The position numbers and the translations under genes were made by a program. Shown piece after piece: positions 6,721-13,448 of a stretch of 13,524 bases of DNA. Source of the DNA: an uncultured Eubacteriales bacterium (GTDB taxonomy: Bacteria; Bacillota; Clostridia; UBA1381; UBA9506); the NCBI GenBank assembly GCA_900545185.1, contig UQYH01000063.1, positions 1 to 13,524 on the forward strand, in the 5' to 3' direction. Every line of letters begins with the position of its first letter. Within the stretch, counting starts at the first letter, position 1. The notes under the pieces were generated by a model that was not told the origin of the DNA, did not search any database, and saw only the letters and a list, made by a program, of their open reading frames with translations.

Positions 6721-8124
6721 TTATTCTGCTGCTTGCTCGTCTGCCGCGACGGTTATGTCCTCTTCCGCTTCGGCCTTTTGCTTGCCCAGCAGTTCCGGCA
6801 ATTCCATCCCGGCCATGTTAAACACCTCGTTCATCGGTGGAATGGCCTGCATCATAGAGGACAAAAAGTTAGCCGTTGTCGAGCCTTTTTCGCCGCCGTT
6901 CATGCTGTCCCAAACCGTAACCTTATCAATTTTAAGGTTAGAAATGGCCTCAACCTGAATTTTAACAAGCTCTTCCAGCTTATCGGCAATCATCAGCTTC
7001 ATGGCCTTATCGGCATCACCGCCTGCGGCCTTAACCACCTCGGCCAAACCGGCTGCCTGTCGAGTTAAAATCTCCTGCATACCACGTGCCTGTGCTTCCA
7101 TTTTGGCATAAATGCTGTCAGCTTCACCGCGTGCCAAACGGCGTGTTTTTTCCGCTTCTGCTTCGGCATCAATTTCCCGTTGCTGCTTTTCAATTTCCGC
7201 TTTAACCAAAACATCGGCTTTTAAGGTAGACTGCTCTTTTTCCGCACGTGCATCTTCTGCTGCCTTTTCGGCCGCATAGGCATCCTCAAGCGCTTTCGCT
7301 GCCTGAATTTTTTCAGCCGCAACCGCTACGCGCAGCGCCTCTGCTTCACGTTCACGGCGTGCCGCATCCGATGCGGCAATTTGCGCTTTGGCTTCGTTTT
7401 CACCTTTAACGGCCTCCGAATCGGCCAAAGATACTTGAATACGCTCATCACGTCCGGCCTCGGCCTCACCGATAGAACCTTCACGGTTTGCATTTGCAAC
7501 CGAAATTTTCGCATCGTTAATGGCTTTTGCAGCCGCTTCTTTACCAAGCGCTTCGATGTAGCCGGATTCATCATTAATATCCGTCACGTTTACGTTAATC
7601 AACCGTAAACCAATTTTTTTCAGTTCTGTTTCCACATTGTCTGAAACCGCCTCCAAAAACTTATCGCGGTTGGTGTTAATTTCTTCGATATCCATTGTGG
7701 CGATAACCAAACGTAGCTGGCCGAAAATGATATCCTTTGCCAGTTCCTGAATTTCTGTCAGCTTTAAGCCCAAAAGGCGTTCTGCCGCATTTTGCATAAC
7801 ACCAGGCTCGGTTGAAATGCCAACCGTAAACCGCGAAGGCACATCAATACGGATGTTTTGCCGCGACAGAGCGTTTGTTAAATCCACACTGATGGAAATC
7901 GGCGTTAAATCCAAATACTCAAACGACTGAATCACCGGCCAAATCAAGGCCGCACCGCCGTGAATACACTTGGCGCTGCGTGATGTTCCGTCACTGTTAG
8001 AACCGACATTACCGTAAATGACCATAATTTTATCGGAAGGACACCGATGGTAGCGCGATAAAATTAACATAAATGCCGAAAACAAAATAACAACAATGAC
8101 ACATACTAAAATTAAAATCTCCAT
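6721..8124 (-). CDS. Flotillin (SPFH-domain membrane scaffold protein)
   Basis: 467-residue flotillin, a scaffold that oligomerises at the inner face of the membrane and organises microdomains. A hydrophobic N-terminal hairpin or anchor (3-23) is followed by the SPFH/band-7 domain (about 28-190), then an Ala/Glu/Lys-rich coiled coil (about 195-360) containing the EA-type repeats typical of flotillins (for example AEAEAEK at 320-326), and a C-terminal oligomerisation region ending in an acidic tail. The frame is open back to 8238, but the ATG at 8124 is the real start: AGGAGG lies at 8141-8136, and only this start gives the usual MEILILV anchor, while the longer version would overlap the upstream gene. 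The NfeD-like partner is 28 bases upstream, as in the Bacillus YuaF-FloT and E. coli YqiJ-YqiK pairs. Whether it is closer to FloT or YqiK needs a tree. Confidence 0.93.
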   Translation of the reverse strand: MEILILVCVIVVILFSAFMLILSRYHRCPSDKIMVIYGNVGSNSDGTSRSAKCIHGGAALIWPVIQSFEYLDLTPISISVDLTNALSRQNIRIDVPSRFTVGISTEPGVMQNAAERLLGLKLTEIQELAKDIIFGQLRLVIATMDIEEINTNRDKFLEAVSDNVETELKKIGLRLINVNVTDINDESGYIEALGKEAAAKAINDAKISVANANREGSIGEAEAGRDERIQVSLADSEAVKGENEAKAQIAASDAARREREAEALRVAVAAEKIQAAKALEDAYAAEKAAEDARAEKEQSTLKADVLVKAEIEKQQREIDAEAEAEKTRRLARGEADSIYAKMEAQARGMQEILTRQAAGLAEVVKAAGGDADKAMKLMIADKLEELVKIQVEAISNLKIDKVTVWDSMNGGEKGSTTANFLSSMMQAIPPMNEVFNMAGMELPELLGKQKAEAEEDITVAADEQAAE

Positions 8125-8152
8125 ACCGTAAAATTCCTCCTCTTTTTTGAGT

Positions 8153-8851
8153 TTATTTAGGCCGCACAACCAGCACATTTCTATTGCTGGCCGCAACCGC
8201 GATGACTTCTTTTCCCGAAGAAAGCATTTCGGGTGCATCTGTCACAGCCTCCAGTTCGCGCAGCTGTTCCTGCACAATCAGCTGCACTTTACCGCTACCG
8301 CTGCGCTTGGGCGGAATGGGAATATACACGCGCCCCGTTTTGCCGATAGCGTTTTGAATTTCCAAATTCCCGGCACTCTGCAAAGAAAGTGCACTTTTCA
8401 TAATAGCCGCTACCGCGATCATAGCAAGCAGCCCTGCCATGACAGAAAACGTGAGTGTGTATCCTGTTGGAATCCCCTGCTTGGATAACACAATGCCCAG
8501 CCAGCCAAAAACAGAGAAAAACGCCACAAATCCACGAACGGTAAAAATCCGTAATCCCGGATCATGCGATGTGTGCCCTGTTTCTGCATCATGCACGTCA
8601 AAATCCGCACCGCCGTCATGTACATCACCGCAAACATCACAAATTTCATGGCCGACATCATGCGGCATGTCGTGATCGAATGCATGATCCATCATATGGT
8701 CAAAATCATGACCGTCTGCATCACCATCCGCACCGTTGCCCATACCAAACAAAAGCAAAATGGTTTGCAGTACCAAAATCAGTGTAGACGGCATCGCAAA
8801 AAATGCCAAGCCACGTTCAAGCTGTGTTAAACTTTCCCACCATGCAAGCAT
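8153..8851 (-). CDS. NfeD-like membrane protein with a His/Asp-rich loop
   Basis: 232-residue partner of the flotillin. Three hydrophobic segments (about 13-37, 102-124, 130-152) precede a C-terminal beta-rich OB-fold domain (about 160-232), the layout of short, protease-less NfeD proteins such as YuaF. Between the first two membrane segments is a loop of about 60 residues (38-98) with 10 His, 16 Asp and a CxxC (Cys71, Cys74). Histidines 48, 52, 56, 60, 64 and 68 are exactly four apart. This suggests divalent metal binding, but that is inference. Three membrane spans would put this loop and the OB fold on the same side; which side is not clear, since the acidic loop favours outside and the family context favours inside for the OB fold. 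ATG at 8851 follows AAGGAGAGAGG. It lies 25 bases after the DUF1836 gene. Confidence 0.87.
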   Translation of the reverse strand: MLAWWESLTQLERGLAFFAMPSTLILVLQTILLLFGMGNGADGDADGHDFDHMMDHAFDHDMPHDVGHEICDVCGDVHDGGADFDVHDAETGHTSHDPGLRIFTVRGFVAFFSVFGWLGIVLSKQGIPTGYTLTFSVMAGLLAMIAVAAIMKSALSLQSAGNLEIQNAIGKTGRVYIPIPPKRSGSGKVQLIVQEQLRELEAVTDAPEMLSSGKEVIAVAASNRNVLVVRPK

Positions 8852-8876
8852 ATACCTCTCTCCTTATTTTTTAATT

Positions 8877-9449
8877 TCATCCTTGCTCTAATCCCTCCAA
8901 CAAAACCTCGGCATGTTGCTTGAGTCGTGCCGAAGCATACGCAATGGCCATGATGTTTAAAACAGAAGCAATCCGTGCCTTTGCGCCGCTGTACGGCTCA
9001 CAATAGTCTGCCAAAACTTCCTCCGCAACGCTGCCCGGCTCAGACAGCGTGCCGTAATCCGCACAGGAGGATAAAATCTCGGTAAAATAAATATACAGCC
9101 GACTGTCATCAATCAGGTCATCGGATTCATCATCCAGCCGCCCGTTAACAGAATGAATAAGCTTTACAATATGCTCCAGCTGCATGCTATCCTTCAAAAA
9201 ATTAATGGTAGCAATTCGGCAAAATTGGCGCATTGTATATTTTTTACCGACAGGCGGCGATACAAAACCGCGCTTTACCCAATTTTGTATCATATGCGGC
9301 GCCAGCCCCGTCAGGCTTGAGACCTGTGATAACACGAGGCCGCCTGCGATAAAGACAGAATGTAAAAGTTCTTCGGCATGGCCGGGTGTTTTAAAATCAA
9401 ATTCAATTGTTGTGCCGGGTAAATTTGTTTCATAGTTTTTTACATTCAT
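8877..9449 (-). CDS. DUF1836 helix-turn-helix protein, putative regulator
   Basis: 190-residue protein of the DUF1836 family, found widely in Firmicutes and without an assigned function that I know of. Residues about 38-66 form a MerR-like HTH (LSQVSSLTGLAPHMIQNWVK, ending GFVSPP), the family's most recognisable part. Around 105-116 is the conserved acidic stretch RLDDESDDLIDD. The C-terminal half is helical. ATG at 9449 has GGAGGCGGATGC directly upstream. It is the first gene of the unit that continues with the NfeD-like protein, flotillin and HAD protein. An inverted repeat in its promoter makes autoregulation plausible. No effector-binding site or membrane segment is visible. Confidence 0.85.
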   Translation of the reverse strand: MNVKNYETNLPGTTIEFDFKTPGHAEELLHSVFIAGGLVLSQVSSLTGLAPHMIQNWVKRGFVSPPVGKKYTMRQFCRIATINFLKDSMQLEHIVKLIHSVNGRLDDESDDLIDDSRLYIYFTEILSSCADYGTLSEPGSVAEEVLADYCEPYSGAKARIASVLNIMAIAYASARLKQHAEVLLEGLEQG

Positions 9450-9470
9450 GCATCCGCCTCCTATATCATG

Positions 9471-9499
9471 ATTGTATCACACAGTCACGTGATTGTCAA
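9471..9499 (-). promoter_or_regulatory. Promoter of the DUF1836-NfeD-flotillin-HAD operon
   Basis: Consensus TTGACA (9499-9494), a 17-base spacer and TACAAT (9476-9471), with TGA before the -10 (extended -10). Transcription should start near 9464, only about 15 bases before the ATG, so the leader is very short. It is the best -35/-10 combination in this part of the window and should be strong unless repressed. Confidence 0.8.
9476..9493. promoter_or_regulatory. Inverted repeat inside the promoter spacer, candidate operator
   Basis: ATCAC (9476-9480) and GTGAT (9489-9493) form an inverted repeat with 8 bases between. The right half also lies in a perfect 8-bp palindrome TCACGTGA (9485-9492). 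The repeat fills the 17-base spacer almost exactly and is flanked by ATTG (9471-9474) and CAAT (9497-9500) inside the -10 and -35 boxes. A protein bound here would compete with RNA polymerase. The adjacent DUF1836 HTH protein is the obvious candidate, but this is inference. Confidence 0.4.
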
Positions 9500-9531
9500 T
9501 AGCAATCTAAAGATTTTTTATAAATAGATAC

Positions 9532-9576
9532 AAAAAAACCGTCAGCAAAGAAAATTTTCCTTTACCGGCGGTTTTT
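9532..9576 (-). terminator. Terminator of the ylxM-ffh-rpsP-khpA operon
   Basis: Seventeen paired positions, 9576-9560 with 9550-9534, with one mismatch and two G-U pairs, a 9-base loop, and a minus-strand run of seven T (9538-9532). It starts three bases after the khpA stop codon, so the ribosomal operon ends here. Confidence 0.85.
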
Positions 9577-9578
9577 AA

Positions 9579-9806
9579 TTACACAATTTCCACGATCACA
9601 CGTTTGTTTTCGCGGCTGGCAGCAGCTTGCATCACTGTCCGGATAGACTGTGCAATTCTGCCCTTTTTGCCAATCACCTTACCCATATCTCCGTCAGCCA
9701 CACGCAGCTCTAAGGTAACGGCTTGTTCGCCATCAACCTCGCGCACGTCAACCGATTCGGGATAATCAACTAAGGATTTAGCAATAACCTCCAACAAATC
9801 TTTCAT
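9579..9806 (-). CDS. khpA: KH-domain RNA-binding protein KhpA (YlqC)
   Basis: 75-residue single KH-domain protein. KhpA binds RNA, often as a heterodimer with KhpB (Jag/EloR), and affects cell division and elongation in Gram-positive bacteria. The GKKG loop of the KH fold is at 46-49 (KVIGKKGRIAQSIRTV), followed by the expected helix and final strand RVIVEIV. The frame extends to an ATG at 9830 that overlaps the rpsP stop (TAATG), but the ATG at 9806 is preferred: AGGAGG lies just upstream of it, and the MKDLLEVIAKSLV N-terminus matches the family. The position directly after rpsP is the conserved one. KhpB is not in the window. Confidence 0.92.
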   Translation of the reverse strand: MKDLLEVIAKSLVDYPESVDVREVDGEQAVTLELRVADGDMGKVIGKKGRIAQSIRTVMQAAASRENKRVIVEIV

Positions 9807-9829
9807 GTTGTCAGCCTCCTCACCCTGCA

Positions 9830-10075
9830 TTACTCAATGATTCCGCTCTTTTTCAGCAGGCCTTTAACGGTATCTGTGGGCTGTGCACCGTTGCCCAGCC
9901 ATTTCTGTGCTTTTTCTGCATCAATTTTAATTTCAGAAGGGCTTGTCAGCGGATTGTAGGTTCCGATTTCCTCAATAAATCTGCCGTCTCTGGGGTATCT
10001 GGAATCTGCAACAACAACTCTGTAAAACGGAGCCTTCTTCGCACCCATTCTTCTCAGTCTGATTTTAACTGCCAT
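9830..10075 (-). CDS. rpsP: 30S ribosomal protein S16
   Basis: 81-residue small-subunit protein needed for 30S assembly. The N-terminus MAVKIRLRRMGAKKAPFYR is diagnostic of bS16, followed by VVADSRYPRDGRFIEEIGTYNP. The ATG at 10075 was chosen because GGGAGGTGA precedes it; the open frame runs 14 codons further upstream without family similarity. About 100 bases separate it from ffh, with no terminator and no clear promoter, so it is probably co-transcribed with ffh upstream and khpA downstream. Confidence 0.97.
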   Translation of the reverse strand: MAVKIRLRRMGAKKAPFYRVVVADSRYPRDGRFIEEIGTYNPLTSPSEIKIDAEKAQKWLGNGAQPTDTVKGLLKKSGIIE

Positions 10076-10177
10076 GTATTTCACCTCCCAATTCGAGTCA
10101 AGTTCTATATAAACCACACAGGTGATTTAACAAAATTTTATACATGCACCTTACGCCGCTGTGCCCGATAAAAGCAA

Positions 10178-11512
10178 TCAACGCCGTTTTCTGCGTTTCA
10201 TCATGCGACCCAAACCGCCGCCCGAAAACTGCTTCATCATTTTTTGCATTTGTTCAAATTGGCGCAGCAGCTGGTTAACCTCTTGCACGCTGTTACCGCT
10301 GCCGGCTGCAATACGCTTTTTGCGGCTTGCATTAATAATAGACGGATTTTGCCGTTCACGCTTTGTCATAGATTGAATAATTGCCTCTACGCGCAGCATG
10401 CGCCGGTCATCAATATCCACATTTTCAAGTGCCTTGGCGTTAACACCGGGAATCATTTTAACCAGCTGTGAAAGCGGTCCCATTTTTTTCATTTGCTGCA
10501 GCTGGTCTAAAAAGTCGTCCAAATCAAATTGATTTTTCCGTATTTTTTCTTCCAAAGCCGCGGCCGATTTATCATCAATGGCCTGCTGTGCCTTTTCTAT
10601 CAGTGAAAGTACATCGCCGCTGCCCAAAATACGGGATGCCATGCGGTCGGGGTGAAATTCTTCAATATCCGAAAGCTTTTCGCCCACGCCGACAAATTTA
10701 ATCGGCTTCCCCGTTACGGCTTTAACCGAAAGCGCCGCACCGCCGCGTGTATCGCCGTCCAGCTTCGTCATAATCACACCGGTTACCTGCAAACGGCTGT
10801 TAAAGCTTTCGGCAATGTTGACCGCATCCTGACCGGTCATCGCATCAATCACCAGCAAAATTTCCTCCGGATTAACGGCGGCTTTAATATCCTCCAGCTC
10901 CTGCATCAACAGGTCATCAATATGCAGGCGGCCTGCGGTATCAATAATCAAAAAGTCATTGCCGTGCGCTTTGGCATGCTCCATGGCTTTCTGCGCAATT
11001 GCTACGGCATTTTTACAATCCTCCATGGCAAAAACGGGCACATCAATCTGCTTGCCCACAACCTGTAATTGCCGAATTGCCGCCGGACGGTAAATATCAC
11101 ACGCGGCCATCAGCGGACGTTTGTTGTGCTTTTTACGCATATAGCCGGCCAGCTTGGCGCAAAACGTTGTTTTACCGGCACCCTGAAGGCCTGCCATCAG
11201 CACAACCGTCAAACCGCGCTTGCCAAACTCAATCCGCGCGTTTTCGCCGCCCATCAGGCTCGTCAGTTCATCATTGACAATTTTAATAATCTGCTGGCCG
11301 GGCGTTAAACTCTCCAGCACCGCAGCGCCCATCGCGCGCTCCGAAACGCGGTTGATAAAATCCTTAACTACCTTAAAGTTAACATCAGCCTCCAAAAGCG
11401 CCAGCTTAATCTCGCGCATAGATTCTTTAATGTCCTTTTCGGTTACAACGCCCTTACCCTTTAATTTTTTAAAAGCCATGCTCAGCTTTTCGGAAAGACT
11501 TTCAAATGCCAC
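10178..11512 (-). CDS. ffh: Signal recognition particle GTPase Ffh (SRP54)
   Basis: 444-residue protein subunit of the signal recognition particle. It binds signal peptides at the ribosome with SRP RNA and delivers nascent membrane proteins to FtsY. Layout: N domain (1-about 90); G domain with P-loop GLQGAGKTT (108-116), DIYRPAA (139-145), DTAGRLH (191-197) and TKLDGDTRGG (249-258); methionine-rich M domain (about 325-440) with the RNA-binding SRKKRIAAGSG segment and a basic tail MMKRRKRR. The start is GTG at 11512 (MAFESLSEKL), with AGGAGG at 11527-11522 and a 9-base gap. A nearer ATG at 11519 is out of frame, too close to the binding site and stops after five codons. ylxM is 21 bases upstream. 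Confidence 0.97.
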   Translation of the reverse strand: MAFESLSEKLSMAFKKLKGKGVVTEKDIKESMREIKLALLEADVNFKVVKDFINRVSERAMGAAVLESLTPGQQIIKIVNDELTSLMGGENARIEFGKRGLTVVLMAGLQGAGKTTFCAKLAGYMRKKHNKRPLMAACDIYRPAAIRQLQVVGKQIDVPVFAMEDCKNAVAIAQKAMEHAKAHGNDFLIIDTAGRLHIDDLLMQELEDIKAAVNPEEILLVIDAMTGQDAVNIAESFNSRLQVTGVIMTKLDGDTRGGAALSVKAVTGKPIKFVGVGEKLSDIEEFHPDRMASRILGSGDVLSLIEKAQQAIDDKSAAALEEKIRKNQFDLDDFLDQLQQMKKMGPLSQLVKMIPGVNAKALENVDIDDRRMLRVEAIIQSMTKRERQNPSIINASRKKRIAAGSGNSVQEVNQLLRQFEQMQKMMKQFSGGGLGRMMKRRKRR

Positions 11513-11533
11513 CTGTCATGGCCTCCTTTTATG

Positions 11534-11902
11534 TTATAGTTCCGCGGTTAAACGCTTAAGCTTTTCTTCCAGCTCCAAAAGCGCATCCGATAATTTTTTG
11601 GAATGAACATACAGATTATCATATCGACGCATGGCGACCACATCGGCAATTGCCTCCTGCATTTTTTCTTCCAAATCCATAAAACGATTCACAAGACCCA
11701 GCCGTTCTTCCATTGTCAAAAGCGTTTTTTCGCCGCGTTTAATGGCATCGCGCACGCCCTGACGGGAAATTTCGAGTGGCTCTGCAATTTCGGCCAGGGA
11801 TAAATCTTCATTATAATATAAATCAATTGCCTGTGCCTGCTTCGGTGTTAACAAGTCACCGTAAAAATCATACAGCATAGCAATGCTTAAATCCTTACTC
11901 AT
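11534..11902 (-). CDS. ylxM: YlxM-family HTH protein, SRP-associated (UPF0122)
   Basis: 122-residue YlxM/p13 family protein with a sigma-70 region 4-like HTH (LSLAEIAEPLEISRQGVRDA, about 35-54) and a long C-terminal helix (about 63-120) that is probably a coiled coil. The family is consistently coded directly before ffh and, in the streptococci studied, stimulates SRP/Ffh GTPase function; whether it also binds DNA is unsettled. The ATG at 11902 has AAGGAG 8 bases upstream. An in-frame GTG at 11911 overlaps that binding site and is rejected. First gene of the ylxM-ffh-rpsP-khpA operon. Confidence 0.92.
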   Translation of the reverse strand: MSKDLSIAMLYDFYGDLLTPKQAQAIDLYYNEDLSLAEIAEPLEISRQGVRDAIKRGEKTLLTMEERLGLVNRFMDLEEKMQEAIADVVAMRRYDNLYVHSKKLSDALLELEEKLKRLTAEL

Positions 11903-11954
11903 TCGTTTCACTCCTTGCCATTACTGTAAAGGCTAAGACCTACACACCTATACT

Positions 11955-11983
11955 ATTGTACAACATTTTGCGGTGTTTGTCAA
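11955..11983 (-). promoter_or_regulatory. Promoter of the ylxM-ffh-rpsP-khpA operon
   Basis: Consensus TTGACA (11983-11978), a 17-base spacer and TACAAT (11960-11955). Unlike the other promoters here it lacks a correctly placed TGn. Transcription should start near 11948, giving a leader of about 45 bases with no clear structured regulator. Confidence 0.78.
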
Positions 11984-12010
11984 GCTTTTTGCCAAATTTC
12001 TTCTGATTTT

Positions 12011-13387
12011 TTAATGGGATGTATCCGTCGGCGCGGATATGATGGCGCTGCCATGCAAAATTTTCTTCCTTAATATAAAGTAGCAAACAATATACGCCGC
12101 ACCGGTTAAAATCCACGAAATCGGATACGTGATATACAACACCATCAGCGTTTTATGTGTTTGGAAATAGGTATAAATCCACACGATACGAAAGCCGCAA
12201 ACACCGACGAGCGAAATCAGCGTCGGCAGAGTTGAATATCCCACACCGCGCAGAATACCGGGAATAATCTCCTGCGGTGCAATGGTGAAATAGGTTAAAA
12301 GCAAAATCAGCATGCGTGTCATGCCTATGCGGATTGCCTCGGCATCTTTTGTGTAAAACGAAAGCAAGGGGCGCGCAAAAAGACTGCCCAAGCCGCCCAG
12401 CACAACGGCAATGATAATTAAATATAAAAGGCAAATATGCATAATTTTAGGTATTTGGTCGCGCCTGTCGGCACCGACATTCTGCCCCGTAAAGTTCAGT
12501 GCCGTTTGGCTGACCGAGTTAATGGAGGTATATGCAAATCCCTCTATACTGCTCGCCGCAGCACAACCGGCCATGGCTGCCGAACCAAACAAGTTAAGCG
12601 ACGACTGAATCTGCATATTGGCAATGGAAAACATCATACCATGCACTCCGGCCGGAACACCGATTTGAATCATATTTTTAAACAGACCCCAATCAATGCA
12701 AAGCTTTTTAAACGAAAAGGTATAGGGCTTTGACGGGTCACGCAGATACATTAACACCAAAAACGCCGCAATGGTTTGCGAAACAACCGTTCCGATGGCA
12801 ACGCCGGCCACCGACAAATCGAACACAATAACCAACAGCAAATTTAAAAATACATTTGCAATGCCGCCGATGGTAAGAAAAATAAGCGGCTGGCGTGTAT
12901 TGCCCTCGGCACGCAGAATAGACGCGCCGAAGTTATATAAAAGAAGCATGGGCATGCCCATAAAAATAATGCGCATGTAAAGGACGGACAAATCCAAAAC
13001 ATCATCCGGCGTGTTCAGCATAATTAAACACGGACGGCATATAAAGTAACCCAAAACAGCCAAAAAAATGCCGCTTAAAAAACTCACCAAGAGCGATGTA
13101 TGTATCAAGCGGTCAAAGCGCTCATAATTCCGTGCACCGAAAAGCTGCGCCGCAAGCACGTTTGCACCAACGGATAAGCCGACAAAGAGGTTGACCAAGA
13201 GATTCGTCAGCGTCGCGGTCGCGCCGACGGCCGCAAGCGGCGTACTCCCCGCAAAACGGCCGACCACAATCATATCGCAGGCATTAAACAAAAGCTGCAA
13301 AATGCCGCTGAACATAATCGGCAGGGTGTACCGAATAATATTGACCTTCATATTGCCGTTAATCATGTCTATATTCGCGCTTTTCAT
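12011..13387 (-). CDS. MATE-family multidrug/toxin efflux transporter
   Basis: 458-residue polytopic membrane protein with about 12 hydrophobic segments in two similar halves, as in MATE (NorM/DinF-like) exporters driven by Na+ or H+ gradients. Characteristic stretches near the N-terminus are TLPIMFSGILQLLFNACD (about 21-38), MIVVGRFAG and AAVGATATLTNLL, followed by GLSVGANVLAAQLFGAR, all typical of the large clostridial MATE group. Half two begins around residue 235. The substrate cannot be predicted. ATG at 13387 follows GGGAGAGGATT. It is a single-gene unit with its own promoter. No terminator is visible after its stop, so transcripts may run into ylxM. Confidence 0.92.
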   Translation of the reverse strand: MKSANIDMINGNMKVNIIRYTLPIMFSGILQLLFNACDMIVVGRFAGSTPLAAVGATATLTNLLVNLFVGLSVGANVLAAQLFGARNYERFDRLIHTSLLVSFLSGIFLAVLGYFICRPCLIMLNTPDDVLDLSVLYMRIIFMGMPMLLLYNFGASILRAEGNTRQPLIFLTIGGIANVFLNLLLVIVFDLSVAGVAIGTVVSQTIAAFLVLMYLRDPSKPYTFSFKKLCIDWGLFKNMIQIGVPAGVHGMMFSIANMQIQSSLNLFGSAAMAGCAAASSIEGFAYTSINSVSQTALNFTGQNVGADRRDQIPKIMHICLLYLIIIAVVLGGLGSLFARPLLSFYTKDAEAIRIGMTRMLILLLTYFTIAPQEIIPGILRGVGYSTLPTLISLVGVCGFRIVWIYTYFQTHKTLMVLYITYPISWILTGAAYIVCYFILRKKILHGSAIISAPTDTSH

Positions 13388-13419
13388 TCCAATCCTCTCC
13401 CTTTTTCAGCTGTTCAATC

Positions 13420-13448
13420 ACTATATCACATAGGCCGCCCGAAGTCAA
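13420..13448 (-). promoter_or_regulatory. Promoter of the MATE transporter gene
   Basis: TTGACT (13448-13443), a 17-base spacer and TATAGT (13425-13420) with TGA in front (extended -10). A direct repeat of GTGAT with an 8-base period (13429-13425 and 13421-13417) overlaps the -10 and could be a regulator site, though it may be chance. Upstream to the window edge (13449-13524) the sequence is AT-rich with A/T tracts and shows no gene. Confidence 0.68.

Noticed and set aside
7326..7608. Open frames on both strands within the flotillin coiled-coil region
   Set aside because: Low-complexity Ala/Glu/Lys codons leave other frames open; no binding sites or family-like features.
8125..8238. Longer flotillin reading frame starting at 8238
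   Set aside because: It would overlap the NfeD-like gene, has no binding site at 8238, and its extra 38 residues are not flotillin-like; AGGAGG points to the ATG at 8124.
8564..8830. His-rich plus-strand open frames opposite the NfeD-like gene
   Set aside because: They are shadows of the His/Asp-coding repeat (CAT/GAT and ATG/ATC on opposite strands) and lack plausible start signals.
10076..10177. Promoter for rpsP in the ffh-rpsP gap
   Set aside because: The best boxes (TTGTTA with TATATA, 16-base spacer) are weak, each matching only part of the consensus; not enough to list as a feature.
11502..11519. Short ATG-initiated frame between ylxM and ffh
   Set aside because: It stops after five codons and its ATG is only two bases from the AGGAGG; the GTG at 11512 fits Ffh.
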